64,000 nucleotides of DNA from Ustilago trichophora (Eukaryota; Basidiomycota; Ustilaginomycetes; Ustilaginales; Ustilaginaceae). The stretch covers positions 1,860,001 through 1,924,000 of the forward strand of contig OOIN01000004.1 of NCBI GenBank assembly GCA_900323505.1, read 5' to 3'. Under the pieces are notes generated by a model that was not told the origin of the DNA, searched no databases, and was given only the letters and a program-made list of their open reading frames with translations. The position numbers were made by a program, and so were the translations under genes. Below are positions 39,128-50,442 of the stretch, one piece after another (positions within the stretch are counted from its first letter, which is position 1; the number at the start of each line of letters is the position of its first letter).

Positions 39128-40022
39128 ATGGGTAACACCAACTCTGCTATGAATCGAGACCCTCCCAAGGTGCACCGGAGTCTCTGCGGGCTGCGATACG
39201 ACAACCAGTTCACATTCGCATCGAACCAGCCTCGAGGAATCACGACGACGTGCTTCAACGATGTAGTGCTGGAACCGCTGGCGACATGGGTTCTGTTGTT
39301 GGTGCTGCTACCGCTGCTGGCATTAGCGCTCAGACGCAAACGATCAAGCTCGATCTCATCGTCAAGGCTGGTCCATTATCGCTCGTCTGCATACCGCAAT
39401 CAGAACAGGCTCAGCGGCAAACACCCAAGGTTGCGCATGAGCTTAGATGTCCTCTATATGTTGCTGGTCGTCGCAGCGCTCCTCATGAGTAAGTCGTCGA
39501 AAATGCGTGAAAGGGTGCGGCAGGAGTGCATTTTATTCTCTGACACGTTCTCTTCCCCGCTACTATCCTAACCCTGCAATGACAGATGTACTGCAGATTG
39601 TAAGGCTAGCGCTGGCCGACCGCGGCGTAGGTCTGCTCCCTTTCAATTTGGCTGGCATCCTGATCATGCTCGTCCTGATGCACGTCCGCGCGCCTGACTC
39701 ATCAGCAGTGAGCTTGACCATCATCGTGTTCTGGACCATGCTCCTAAGCTTTACTTCGGTAGCACTAGGTGGACTCGGAAAGCTGAACGGAGTCGAAGAC
39801 CGCAAAGGCACCGAATATCTGCTCAGCGACGAAATGATCGACGTAGGCGTGCAAATTGGCCTCTATGCGGTCTTCTTGATCGTTGAGGCGACTCGATTGG
39901 TCAAGCGAGTGGTCGCAACACGTCAAGAATCTAGAGGCAACGCTCGACTGCCCGAACATGGTCCTCACAAAGGCCTAGCCACTTCACAGTCGGCTGAGGA
40001 CAAGCCAGCTTTCGCTGCTTAG
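39128..40022 (+). CDS. orphan multi-pass membrane protein, possibly an ABCC TMD0-like module, 2 exons
   Basis: Exons 39128-39488 and 39586-40022, joined over a 97-bp GTAAGT...CAG intron, give 265 aa; the phase (A|AT) fits. I do not recognise a named family. About six hydrophobic segments are visible, including LATWVLLLVLLPLLALALRR, LDVLYMLLVVAALLM followed by NVLQIVRLALADRG, LPFNLAGILIMLVLMHV, SLTIIVFWTMLLSFTSVALG and VQIGLYAVFLIVEAT. The early TCFNDVVLEPLATW resembles the CF.D.VL motif that opens the TMD0 of fungal ABCC transporters, but no transmembrane core or ATPase domain follows. A stand-alone TMD0 relative is inference. The tail is basic and hydrophilic. Confidence 0.7.
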
Positions 40023-40449
40023 CGATCGTGTGCAACGCTGCTTTTTTTCCCTACCTCTTGTGACTTTGTGTACCTCTCGAATTCGTCAGGTTATATCATC
40101 ACATCAGTAGCAAAGCTTCGTGAACGGCTCGCTCGGGGCTTCCGTGTTTGATGGAATGCTGTTCTGTTGTTTTCAGAAAAAAATGTACGAGCTTAAATCG
40201 GAGCTTGATCCGTGTCGTGTGTGCGTGATGTCGCCTGAGTGCATGCACTGCCTCCTCCACACCTTTCCCCAAATCTCGACACTTGGCACTCGCTTGAACG
40301 TGACAAAGCCTTGAATGCTCGTTTGTGAGCTGTTCTGTATGCTATCTCGTTGTCGACCTTCTTTCATCATCTCCCCCTCGTTCCTGCTCTTGCATCACTG
40401 GCGCAACTAGAATTGCCCTTCATCGTCGTCGGAAGCCCCGTCAGCTGCC
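40023..40449. other. intergenic region upstream of BZZ1
   Basis: 427 bp between two plus-strand genes, with no coding feature seen. Confidence 0.6.
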
Positions 40450-42553
40450 ATGAGCGACACTGCCATCGATTTTGGCCATCAGCTGCCGGATCAGCTGCCA
40501 ACAATCGCAGCGGCACTCTCTGCACAGCTCTCACTCGAGAACGATGTCGCATCCTTCCTGGCTGAGCGAGCAGCACTCGAACGCGACTATGCGGCCAAGC
40601 TCCAGATGCTCGTTCGCAAGTATCGCGAAAAGAAGGCCAAACGAGACCAAGACATATCGGTCGGTCCAAACCCAACTACCGAGTGGAAGCATGCCCAGTC
40701 TACCCTCGCAACCCACATAACAGACCTCTACTCGACCCACGATGCCAGCGCCGCCGATCACAACAATCTTGCATCCACCCTCGACGGCCTTTCCAACAAG
40801 ATGATCGCAAGCGTCAAGCTGAGGGAAGACTTGCGAAAGAAGCATGTTTCCCAAGCCAGCAAACTTCTCTCGGACCGAGAAAAGACTTATTCGGACAAGG
40901 ACAAGGCCAAGTCCAAGTACGACGAGCTCTGCCATGAGCTCGACTCTCATCGTCAGAAGCGTGAGAAGGCAGAAGCCGGAGATCGACACGCAGACCGGGC
41001 CGCAAAGGCGTTCCAGTCTGCCGAGATGGACATGTGGAATGGCAAGAATGCCTACCTCATCCAGATTGCTGTTTCCAACAGTGCCAAGCAGCGATTCTAC
41101 CGTATCGACCTCCCCGCCATTCAGAACAGCATACAGTCCCTTTGGACCCTATCTACACACCGCTTCTCCGCTTCGACGGCAAAGGCACAATCCACGGTTG
41201 CAGCACATCATGAGCTCGTGGCCAAGAAGCATCGAGGTCTCGAAACAAAGGCATCCGACGTTGATCCGACCCAAGACCAGAAGCTCTTCGCCGAACACAA
41301 CCAGCAGCGATGGCAAGAACCAACCGGATGGTCTTTCGAGCCCTGTGTGGGCTTTTTTGATACAGCCGACATGTCGACCGAACCTTCTGCCGTCACTTTC
41401 CTGCAAAACCGCCTCATCCGTTGCAGGAACCGTATCACGGAGCTCGAACCGCTAGTCGACGCAAAAATGAATGAGGTTCACGGACTGCGAAATCTGCGCG
41501 ACGCTTACCAAGAGCAACAAGATCTTGGCAACCCGGACGAAGTCATGGACAATCTCTTTGAAGCCACGCGCACTCTCTTTGGCTTTGAGATCGAGCTGCA
41601 CAACCTGCACGCTGAAGTCGACACCATTGTCGCCAACATCGGTGCAAATCAGGGCCAAGCGAGGCCCCACCGCTTCAAGCCTGCTTCCTTTGGTATTCCC
41701 ACGACATGCCACTTGTGCGGGGACAAGATCTGGGGTCTGGCCAAACAAGGATCGGTGTGTAAGCCATGCGGATACACGGTGCATCAGAAGTGTGAGATGA
41801 AGGTGCCTGCAGAGTGTAAAGCTGCTCCCGGAGGCGGTGTGGCTGCCGGTGCGGAAAACACGCATTCATCTGGGACGTTCAGCAGATCCAATCGCTCCAG
41901 CGCAATCATTACCGGCGGCAAGCCCGACATAAGCAGCCTTTCCGCCACAGCGACGCCTTCTTCAAGCGCGCCTCGAGCGAATCAGCTAGATCACGCGACG
42001 GGCAGCGCGACACAAGGTCCCAAAGGCAAGGTAATATACAGCTTTGATGCCTCTAGTCCCTTTGAGCTGAGTGTGACTGAAGGAGAGCAGGTGGAGCTAC
42101 TCGAAGACGATCTGGATGGCACTGGATGGATCAAGGTTCGCGCTGATGCAGGCGGGGAGGGCCTCGTACCGACATCATATTGTTTATTCGGAAACGGAAG
42201 CAAAAATGCAGGATCCATGGCGATAGTGCAGGACGCAGGATACATTGGTGGAGGTGGCGGTGGTGGTGAAGCGGTTCAAGGATGTGGTCAGTTTGTCAAG
42301 GCGTTGTATGACTATGCAGCGCAAGGCAACGACGAACATTCTCTCTCGGTGGGCGAGCAGATCGAGCTCACTGCGACCGGGTTCAGCTACGCGGATGGGT
42401 GAGTAGTTGTTGTCTGAGACGTAATGCTAACAGCGGGACAATGCGACGAAGCTGACCGATGTTCTTTTCTGGTTCTCTCATGATAGCTGGTGTGAAGGCG
42501 TCAAAGATGGCCGCACAGGTATCATGCCGTCAAACTATGTCGAACAGATCTAA
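40450..42553 (+). CDS. BZZ1: F-BAR/C1/SH3 actin regulator Bzz1, 2 exons
   Basis: Exons 40450-42398 and 42487-42553 (88-bp intron) give 671 aa; the short second exon completes the last SH3 domain (WCEGVKDGRTGIMPSNYVEQI). Bzz1/syndapin-like proteins bind curved plasma membrane and recruit WASP to actin patches in endocytosis. Domains in order: F-BAR (1 to about 290; LAERAALERDYAAKLQMLV and a basic coiled coil), a second coiled coil near 320-390, a C1 zinc finger at 407-456 (HRFKPASFGIPTTCHLCG ... CKPCGYTVHQKC) and a Ser-rich linker. SH3-1 is near 527-580 (VIYSFDASSPFELSVTEGE) and SH3-2 near 614-671 (KALYDYAAQGNDEHSLSVGE). The C1 plus two SH3 arrangement is that of fungal Bzz1. Its 3' end lies 91 bp from the convergent PML1 stop. 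Confidence 0.93.
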
Positions 42554-42644
42554 TCTCGAATCGACAATCCAAAGCGGTTTGCAATCCCGGGGCTCAGGGG
42601 ACCACGAAGGTTTGATTGCTGATAACCACGACTCGCCCGCTGAT

Positions 42645-43790
42645 CTAGGAAGATGATTCATCGAGAAGAACATATTCCCTCGTGCTAGCGCCGAAAGTTA
42701 AGGTATCGCCTGTGCTCAGCTGGTAGTATCTTGAGGTAGGGATCTCGGTGTCGTTGACAAAGGAGCCGTTGCTCGATTCCAAATCTATCAAGAAGGGCCT
42801 GTTAGCAAGCAACAAGGAAAGATCAGCAAAATGGCTTGACTCATTGAAATGGTGAGAGATTGCATCCACTCACTGAATCCGCTTCTTCTTGTCCCCAAAC
42901 TCGTTGGTGGTGACTGTCTGGCGAAACTGGACCACGGCATGCTGCTTGGAACACGACTCATGGTCGAGCGGGATGTCCACCACCGTCCTGTCTCGACCGA
43001 GCAGGTAAGCAGACTGAGCGCCGAGATGGAGCACTTCTTGCTCGTTTCCATCCTTGAAGCAATACAAGCGCCAGGGAGATTTGGGTTTGCGCGCTTCAGG
43101 TGGCTCGTGGTACTTGAGCGCAACGCCGTTGACAGTGTTGGATTCGGCAGCAAGCAAGCCCGAGGGGGCAAAGTTGGGGGCGTCATTGTCGATTTCCTCT
43201 TCTGCTTCGGGCAGAGTTGGCGGCGGAGAGACATGCCGTGGCGCTGGAGGACGGATGCCGGAGGTGGAGGCATTTGCAAGCGGGGAGCGGGATCGGGATC
43301 GTGAGCGGAGGTGGGAAGAATGCTTGTGGTCATGAGAAGAGGTTTCGCGTGATGGTATGTCGCCACGATTGCGCCGACTTGACGTTGATGAGCGGCGATG
43401 ATTATGTGAGCGATCCTTTTCATTTCGGCGGCTTGAGCTTCCGTTGGACGACCGATGATGATCATAGTTCACATGCCTTGTGCGCCGTCTCTGATCTCGC
43501 TCTTCGTCGTCACGATGTCGCCTAGAGCTGGATCTGGAGCTGTACTTGTCTTCTACATCCCGTTCTCGACGGGCTGAGTCAGAAGTTTTGGTATCATTAT
43601 CTCGAGTGCAACTTGACCGTTGCCTGTGACGGTCTCGATCTCGATTAGGCTCTTCCCTACGCAGGCGGGATCGCCTATCGCGGTGGTCGTCGGTGTCATA
43701 CCGGCTGCGATGTCTAGCGCTCGAAGAGGCCCAATCGTTTGTTTGAGAATCGAGTCTTGATACGTTATCCGTAGCTGCTGTATCCGACAT
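42645..43790 (-). CDS. PML1: FHA-domain splicing factor Pml1/SNIP1-like, 2 exons
   Basis: Minus-strand exons 43790-42874 and 42798-42645, joined over a 75-bp intron (GTGAGT...ACAG), give 356 aa; the start at 43790 (MSDTAATDNVSR) is preferred over an upstream in-frame codon. Pml1 belongs to the RES complex that retains unspliced pre-mRNA and aids spliceosome activation; SNIP1 is the animal relative. The first 200 residues are rich in Arg, Ser, Asp and His with RS/RD repeats. A linker EEIDNDAPNFAPSGLLAAE leads to the FHA domain: KSPWRLYCFKDGNEQEVL, SAYLLGRDRTVVDIPLDH, SCSKQHAVVQFR and, after the intron, DLESSNGSFVNDTEI. The GR, SxxH and NG residues for phosphothreonine binding are all present. 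The protein stops right after the FHA domain, as Pml1 does. Confidence 0.9.
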
Positions 43791-44629
43791 GGTCCTGTGG
43801 CGGCAAGAAGATAGAAGCGAAGCCAAGGTGGGCAAAGCAAGGAGGTCACTAGCAATCAGCATAAAGCAAAGATGTGGAGCTGAATACCGAGTTCCGAGTG
43901 CGACCAGAATTTGATTGATCGTGTTTGACCTATACTTCTTACAACGAGAAACAAGACGGACGATCGCGGAAAGGCTTCAACGCAAGGATCTAACAAAGCC
44001 CTCAAAAGAGCGGAAGTGTCGGCAGGAAACGGCGGGGCAAGTGTGATGAGCAGCTTGTTATGTCAGCCAGAGCGGAAAGAAATTTCCCCACCTCCCTTGC
44101 AATACAGTACACTTAGTATCTGTGGCCGTTGTCTGGCGCGTCCGAAATTACAATATTTGGAACCATTTTGGCTTTGAAATCGACTCAACTCTGATTGGAT
44201 CTCGACTTTGCTTTTCTCAGGAGTGCTGGTTTGTAACCACTAATTTTTTGCGCGCTAGACAGACAGCCTGAAGAACCAGCTTGCCACTCTTTTTTTCTCA
44301 TTTGAAAAAGCCGATACAGGCCGACCTGAGAAGAGGAGCGACGTGTTTTGGTAATCAGTCGGTGCACAATGCAGTGCGACCTCAGTAATCCTCCCACAGA
44401 GAGTGCGGTCGGTTGGACTCTGTGTGCTCCCCGCACGAGGAATTAGCCATTGCCATCCTCAGCGACGAGTGACCAGCCAACGGAGCGTGTGCGCGCAAGC
44501 CAGCCACACACACACACACAGTCCAGAGCAGAGTTGACTTAAGCATTCACGTCGACACCATCTCTACCTTCCTGCCACCACCACCATATCCATACCTATA
44601 CCTTTCGTCACATATACATGACCGCAAAC
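43791..44629. other. divergent promoter region PML1/SDH2
   Basis: 839 bp between divergent genes. It has a (CA)n run at about 44505-44520 and a pyrimidine/CA-rich leader before SDH2. No gene is seen. Confidence 0.6.
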
Positions 44630-45520
44630 ATGTCGCTATTCAACGTTAGCAGCGGTCTCCGTGCCGCCCTTCGACCCTCCATCGCCAGCTCTTCGCGTGC
44701 TGCCGCCTTCTCCACAACTGCCGCTGCCCGTCTCGCCACGCCCACCAGCGATGCAAACATCGGCAGCTCCGGCAAGCCCCAGCACCTTAAGCAGTTCAAG
44801 ATCTACCGATGGAACCCCGACAAGCCCTCCGAGAAACCTCGTCTCCAGTCGTACACCCTCGATCTCAACCAGACCGGTCCAATGGTGCTCGACGCTTTGA
44901 TCAAAATCAAGAACGAGATCGATCCTTCGCTCACCTTCCGTCGTTCGTGCCGTGAAGGCATCTGCGGCTCGTGCGCCATGAACATTGACGGTGTCAACAC
45001 TCTTGCATGCCTCTGCCGAATCGACAAGCAGAACGACACCAAGATTTACCCCCTGCCACACATGTACATTGTCAAGGATCTTGTTCCTGACCTCACACAG
45101 TTCTACAAGCAGTACCGATCCATTGAGCCTTTCCTCAAGTCCAACAATACCCCTGCCGAAGGCGAGCACCTCCAATCGCCTGAGGAGCGTCGCCGCCTCG
45201 ACGGTCTCTACGAGTGCATTCTCTGCGCTTGTTGCTCCACGTCCTGCCCTTCGTACTGGTGGAACCAGGATGAGTACCTTGGCCCTGCCGTCCTCATGCA
45301 GGCCTACCGATGGATGGCCGACTCGCGTGACGACTTTGGTGAGGAGCGAAGACAGAAGCTCGAAAACACCTTCTCGCTCTACCGTTGCCACACCATCATG
45401 AACTGTTCCAGGACCTGCCCCAAGAACCTCAACCCTGGTAAGGCCATCGCTCAGATCAAGAAGGACATGGCTGTCGGTGCCCCCAAGGCCGCTGATCGAC
45501 CCATCATGGCCTCTTCGTAA
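44630..45520 (+). CDS. SDH2: succinate dehydrogenase iron-sulphur subunit, mitochondrial
   Basis: 296 aa from ATG 44630 ([14 protein letters not shown]), with another in-frame ATG 12 bases upstream at 44618. SDH2 carries electrons from the flavoprotein Sdh1 to ubiquinone in respiratory complex II. The first 35 residues are rich in Arg, Ser and Ala with no acids, a mitochondrial presequence. The [2Fe-2S] cluster ligands lie in [16 protein letters not shown] and LACLC; the [4Fe-4S] and [3Fe-4S] ligands lie in [16 protein letters not shown] and [17 protein letters not shown]. The His in CHTIMNC (residue 254 from this start) is the position whose change to Leu gives carboxin resistance in Ustilago maydis; here it is His, so the allele is of the sensitive type. 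No intron. Near identity to the U. maydis protein, recalled from memory, suggests a smut. Confidence 0.97.
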   Translation: MSLFNVSSGLRAALRPSIASSSRAAAFSTTAAARLATPTSDANIGSSGKPQHLKQFKIYRWNPDKPSEKPRLQSYTLDLNQTGPMVLDALIKIKNEIDPSLTFRRSCREGICGSCAMNIDGVNTLACLCRIDKQNDTKIYPLPHMYIVKDLVPDLTQFYKQYRSIEPFLKSNNTPAEGEHLQSPEERRRLDGLYECILCACCSTSCPSYWWNQDEYLGPAVLMQAYRWMADSRDDFGEERRQKLENTFSLYRCHTIMNCSRTCPKNLNPGKAIAQIKKDMAVGAPKAADRPIMASS

Positions 45521-46965
45521 GAAGCGAGCCATCGTCTAAGTCAATCTACTTCACTTTGTTTTCGACAGTATTTCATCCTTTCAATTCAAGTATCTGCAAC
45601 GTATACAGCATGTGCATCGTTCTGGTCTCTTGTCTGATGCTTTCCCTGTCCGGTTTCATTCGAGCGCAACGTTGTAATGGGCTGCAACGCAGTGCGGGTC
45701 GTCGAGAGCAGTCTGAAACACAGCATAAACCCAAACCGACCGAGATCCACGTCGTTTCAGGCACGCCTGCTTCCGTGCCCTCACCACATTGAGCACGCAA
45801 GCCCTTCATTATAAGACACAAAGTGGATGAGAGTGGTCCCGAAAAGGTCGTCCGATTGTGCGCCCAGTACATGTGAGCAGTACGAATCTAGTTCTGACCC
45901 CTGACGATGCCGAGTCGTTCGCACATTGATCGGGTTGAAATGTTCTCCTGTGTGCAATAGAACACTACGCACCACGCACCTCATACCCAGTCCAGTGTGC
46001 CTTTGCGCTTAGCGTCCTGCCTCGAGGAGGAAGATTTTTGCGCGACAACCTCCCTATCTGTTCGGAAATTTACGATTGAGCTCGGACTTGTCTTGAGTCA
46101 CTTGGAGTAGGATGTACTGTACTGGATAACGGGAATGTGGCGCCTAGGAGCATTTCACTGACAAGAACAGTGATGTAGGTGCTGGCCTGTCATGGGTACT
46201 TTGTCTACAATTCTGTCGGAACGACTGCTGCGTTCCATTTGGTGTACATGGTGTCTGTCATCGGTACTATGACAACTGGTTGGCTTACAAGCCTGTACTT
46301 GCGTGCTGCGATACATTGCGCCCTCCAACACTTTGAACAAGCTTGACAAGAGAAACTCCAGTCCGACAATGGGCTCCGCTGACTGTCAGGCCACTTGACG
46401 ACTTGTCTCTCTATTACACATGTGCTTCTGACCCAACACTGTGGCTCTGTCTACATGTCCATTGTCTATGTTTTTTCAAGTGGATCTCTGCTTAAGTGCA
46501 TCTCTGCTGCCCCAGATGTCGTCTGTCCGAAGCATTCGAACACTTGACGCAGGCTTACTCCACATTCAAAATCGGGATCCGGAATGCCACAGACAGTTCA
46601 CAGTGCAGCATCACGCATCAGCAGCCAGAGCACCGGGATCAGTTTCAATCCAGCTGGAACTGAGAATAGCATGCGCATTTGTCACCAATCTCTCGGTCGA
46701 GGTGTTGACGGCTGTCTGAGAACAAGAAGGTACTCAAAGCGCTACTGGTGAGGACGTCAAAATCGTTCACTCAAGCTGTCAGGTCAAACTCCGAAATCCG
46801 AACTGCTCCACTTTTTTTTTTGCGTTCGATAATTGACATTTTCCCACTTCTTCCTTGACTCCTTCACTCCTTCTTCAACAAGAACCTCGATTGCGGTCGG
46901 AATCATCTTATGGAATCGTCAATTGCTATATTTCAGATAGGAGCTCAAAAGAGATACACTCAAAG
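45521..46965. other. 1.4 kb intergenic region
   Basis: Between SDH2 and the helical-repeat gene, both plus strand. It contains a T9 run at about 46812. No gene, RNA or repeat family is recognised. Confidence 0.6.
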
Positions 46966-48960
46966 ATGGCGCTCAAACGCATGCCCAAGGTCACGAGCCT
47001 TTCTTCCTCCTCCACTTCGTCCGCCGGTACTTCTTCCGCCTCGAGCCGCGGGCGCAATGTCAATCCGTTCGGGCCTGTGGATCCGAACAGCTACAATGAC
47101 TTTGATGAAGCGATGCAGGATGGCGTTGAGCTTGAAGAAAAGGGAGAGCGCTTTCAATTCGGGCCGAAAGCTCAACGCTTCTACGTGCAATCAGGAACTC
47201 TGTACAGCCGGGCAGCACATCTCGCTGGTGCGAACGTAGAGCGACGCGCTGACGCCTTGTATAACGCATCAAGAGTCCACTTCCTGCTGGCGTCTCAATT
47301 CGCCTTTCCGCCCGAGAATCTACAGATCTTTGTCGAAGCCATCACGACCGCGCAAGAAGCAGTGAGACTTGCCCCGCCGCTTGCCCCCGCGGGATCGTCA
47401 GAAGGCGCCTTACCAAATCCTTTCACATTGGACATCATGACCCACCTGGCTACGTCGATACAGACGCTTGCCGAGGTAGTGGATGAGCTCGGATGGCCAC
47501 AAGGACTCCAGCCCCCACATCTATCTCTGCAGGGGTCTGTCCAGGAACCCACGCCCGCAGTGCTGTGGCAAGAGGCGGCGGGACTTTTCCAACAGGTCGC
47601 AGACGGGCAAGACATCATTCTACAAGATCAAAAGACTGCAGAAGGTGCAGCCTACGCGCCATCTGAAGGGAGCGCGGAGCCAACAAACGACGCCGACGCG
47701 GACGACAGCGAGCTTGCCAGCGCTGAAGAAGGCGGGGATGTGTTCGGGTACACATCTTCGCTAGTCACACCTGCGTCGTTAATGGAGACGCTTTTGTCGC
47801 TACTAGCATGCTTCACTTCACTGTTAGAAGCTTCATCTACCGTTGAGGAGGTTCAGACCTGTAGCGCTGCAGCAGAGCGCATCGTTGCAAAGGCGCAGAA
47901 TCTAGTCTCGGAACCGGAAGCAGCAGCAACTCTCCCCGCCACCAGCAACAATACGGCTGAAGCTTCCTCGGAAGTGATAGCAAGGTGGGAAGAGGTCCAG
48001 CGTTCTTCATTGGCATTGCGAGTAGCATGCCTTGGAAAAGGCATCGAATTAGGCTCTGGAGCAGCGCAGATCAGCGGCGATATAGAGGCGGCAATGCAGA
48101 CTGTCAACGACTGGGCCACTCGATTGGCAGCGCCAGCCGTTGGCAGTGATGCGGGACGTGGACGCAAGGACGCCAACGTCGCCCAGCTATGCGATGTAGC
48201 TGAAGCTGGTCAGAGCCTTTGCAGGCTTTCGCTTCGATTTGCACCGGCCGAAGCGGGCGTCGCAGCGATCTGGGCACTGGCTACGGCGAGCACCAAGCTG
48301 TTTTCGCAAGCATTGGCTGCGCTCGACACTTCGGCGGCAGGTGGAGGCTCCGCAGCAGTATTGGGACAAGCCAACACCTCGACACCCACATCTCGTGCAC
48401 GGTGTCGTATTCTGCTAGCGCTTTCGAGCCTATCCATCTTGCGCTCTCATCCCGCTTTCGAAGCTGCTGGCATCGCGGGGGCAAAGGGTACGCGCAATAA
48501 GCTTGTCGACAATGCCCGGCTGTACGCGCGCAAGGCTGTCACCGAAATCGGGCTTGTATGGATCCTGCGACCTCCTCCAGCACAGGCGCAGAGATCAGCG
48601 ACGCTTCCACCCCCTGGCGGTTGGGAGAGTCTATCGCTAGAGTCAGAGGCCGCTTTTCATCTGCTTCGTGCTCTGCTGATCCGGGCAAATGTCAACATTC
48701 CAGGTGCAGCAGACGCCAATGCGGTTACCGAGATGGAGAGCGAGTTGAACCACCTCGCACAGCATGTCGTGCAGCTGCGACAAAGACCTATTCAGATCGG
48801 CGCTACACCCGATTCTGCTTCGATTCAGTTGGCCGACTGGCTGTACACTCAAGGTGCCAAGTCCTTTGTCGATGGCATCGTCGATGAAAACGGGCTCAAC
48901 ATCGTGCAAGATGAGGTTGCCTGGTGGGAGAAGCTCTTCTCCATCCAGCTTGCCAAGTGA
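46966..48960 (+). CDS. conserved helical-repeat (TPR-like) protein of unknown function
   Basis: 664 aa from ATG 46966 (MALKRMPKVTSL); the frame opens 37 codons earlier at 46855, but that stretch looks like leader. A Ser-rich N-terminus precedes Ala-rich helical pairs. The first block, DEAMQDGVELEEKGERFQFG ... AQRFYVQSGTLYSRAAHLAG ... RADALYNASRVHFLLASQF, has TPR-like spacing. More amphipathic Ala-rich helices follow to the end (LADWLYTQGAKSFVDGIVD, WWEKLFSIQLAK). No catalytic motif, signal peptide or membrane segment is visible. The layout recalls an uncharacterised fungal TPR family, but I cannot name it safely. A scaffold role is inference. Convergent with RPT6 (207 bp). Confidence 0.75.
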   Translation: MALKRMPKVTSLSSSSTSSAGTSSASSRGRNVNPFGPVDPNSYNDFDEAMQDGVELEEKGERFQFGPKAQRFYVQSGTLYSRAAHLAGANVERRADALYNASRVHFLLASQFAFPPENLQIFVEAITTAQEAVRLAPPLAPAGSSEGALPNPFTLDIMTHLATSIQTLAEVVDELGWPQGLQPPHLSLQGSVQEPTPAVLWQEAAGLFQQVADGQDIILQDQKTAEGAAYAPSEGSAEPTNDADADDSELASAEEGGDVFGYTSSLVTPASLMETLLSLLACFTSLLEASSTVEEVQTCSAAAERIVAKAQNLVSEPEAAATLPATSNNTAEASSEVIARWEEVQRSSLALRVACLGKGIELGSGAAQISGDIEAAMQTVNDWATRLAAPAVGSDAGRGRKDANVAQLCDVAEAGQSLCRLSLRFAPAEAGVAAIWALATASTKLFSQALAALDTSAAGGGSAAVLGQANTSTPTSRARCRILLALSSLSILRSHPAFEAAGIAGAKGTRNKLVDNARLYARKAVTEIGLVWILRPPPAQAQRSATLPPPGGWESLSLESEAAFHLLRALLIRANVNIPGAADANAVTEMESELNHLAQHVVQLRQRPIQIGATPDSASIQLADWLYTQGAKSFVDGIVDENGLNIVQDEVAWWEKLFSIQLAK

Positions 48961-49167
48961 GGCCAGGATGAAAGCGAGAATGTAACAGCAGGCGAACCAT
49001 GAATCCAAGAGCAAGGAAAGCATAGTGATGCGCGATTGAGTGAGACTACTGTGAACGGATGGTGGTACATGTGTGCAAAAGAGAAAAAGATGAAGGGGAC
49101 AGAGGAATAGAGAAGAAAATGTCGACAAAGCCAAACGCTGGTGCGTGATGAAATGCCAAGTTGACGG

Positions 49168-50442
49168 TCAAGTGAAGAGCTTGTTGACCGAGGTCTCGGA
49201 CGAAGCCTGGGCACGGAGTACCTTTGCGATAGCGAGCTCAAAGTCTTCGTGCGAGACGTGCTGACGACGTTCTCTCAAGGCGTACATGCCGGCTTCCGTG
49301 CAGATACCTCGAACCTCTGCACCAGAGCACTGACCCATCTTCTCTGCGAGCTCGCGGAGATTGATACCTCGTTGCAACGACATCTTTCGGCTGTGGATGC
49401 GGAGAATCGAAACACGAGCTTCGGGACCCGGAGGAGGGAACTCGATCTTGCGGTCGATACGACCAGGGCGCAGCAAAGCCGAGTCAAGGATGTCGATACG
49501 GTTGGTGGCCATGATGACCTTGATGTTCTTTGTGCCCTCGAATCCGTCGAGCTGGTTGAGAAGCTCAAGCATGGTACGCTGTACTTCCGAGTCACCTCCA
49601 CGAGAACCACTCTCGCCTCGAGAGGAGCCGATGCTGTCGATTTCGTCCATAAAGATGATGGAAGGGGCGTGCTCTCGGGCCATGACGAAGAGCTCTCGGA
49701 CCATGCGCGACCCTTCACCAATGTACTTTTGCACAAGCTCGGAACCAGAGACTCGAATGAAGCGGCAGTCGGTGTGGTGGGCAACGGCTCGGGCGAGCAA
49801 GGTCTTACCGGTACCAGGAGGACCGTAGAGGAGGACACCCTTGGGTTGCGCAATACCGAGCGATTCGAAGAGCTCTGGGTGCTTGACAGGAAGCTCGATG
49901 ACCTCCTTGATCTCCTTGATCTGACGGTCGAGACCACCGACCATTTCGTAGGTCGAGTCGGGAACCTTTTCGACCATCATGAGCGAGACGAGAGGGTCGA
50001 TCTTGTTGGGGAGCACTTTGTGGAGGGTGTAGGAGTCGGAGCGGAGAGCAACACGAAGGGTTGGTGTGAGGGTGGAAACGTCGATGTCGGAGGCAATGTC
50101 GACGACGTATTTGCCTTCGGGCTGGACTTTGACGAGAACCTTCTTCTTGCCCATGACTTTGACGACTTCGCCGACGTAGGAGCCAGGCTCTTGTAGGAGC
50201 TGGAGCTCCTCGCGGAGAAGACGAACGCGTGCGTTGAGCGCATTTCGTTGGGCTTCGAGACGACGAAGGTTCTGTGTTTTCTGGTTGATGAGGATCTCGT
50301 AGGATCGGATCTTGGATTGGTAGAACGACTGGATGCCGAGTGCGTTGGCGGAAGCTGCTGCGCCGCCAATGTTGGCAAGGGATGTGGGCTGTGCGGGGCC
50401 AGTGGCCGACTCTGCGGTGCGTGTTGTAACGGCTGCAGACAT
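49168..50442 (-). CDS. RPT6: 26S proteasome regulatory ATPase Rpt6 (PSMC5/Sug1)
   Basis: 424 aa from ATG 50442, no intron. Rpt6 is one of six AAA+ ATPases in the ring that unfolds substrates and feeds the 20S proteasome. The subtype is given by the N-terminal coiled coil ([39 protein letters not shown]) and the OB-like part ([14 protein letters not shown]). The AAA core has Walker [19 protein letters not shown], Walker [15 protein letters not shown] and the arginine-finger segment [15 protein letters not shown]. The second region of homology is in [14 protein letters not shown]. The C-terminus VNKLFT lacks HbYX, as usual for Rpt6. It shares a 1.1 kb divergent promoter region with ISA1; no proteasome-control element was identified. 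Confidence 0.97.
   Translation of the reverse strand: MSAAVTTRTAESATGPAQPTSLANIGGAAASANALGIQSFYQSKIRSYEILINQKTQNLRRLEAQRNALNARVRLLREELQLLQEPGSYVGEVVKVMGKKKVLVKVQPEGKYVVDIASDIDVSTLTPTLRVALRSDSYTLHKVLPNKIDPLVSLMMVEKVPDSTYEMVGGLDRQIKEIKEVIELPVKHPELFESLGIAQPKGVLLYGPPGTGKTLLARAVAHHTDCRFIRVSGSELVQKYIGEGSRMVRELFVMAREHAPSIIFMDEIDSIGSSRGESGSRGGDSEVQRTMLELLNQLDGFEGTKNIKVIMATNRIDILDSALLRPGRIDRKIEFPPPGPEARVSILRIHSRKMSLQRGINLRELAEKMGQCSGAEVRGICTEAGMYALRERRQHVSHEDFELAIAKVLRAQASSETSVNKLFT

Noticed and set aside
44636..45532. 298-codon minus-strand open frame over SDH2
   Set aside because: Antisense shadow caused by strong codon bias in SDH2; no family features.
49249..50196. 315-codon plus-strand open frame over RPT6
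   Set aside because: Antisense shadow of a highly biased conserved gene.
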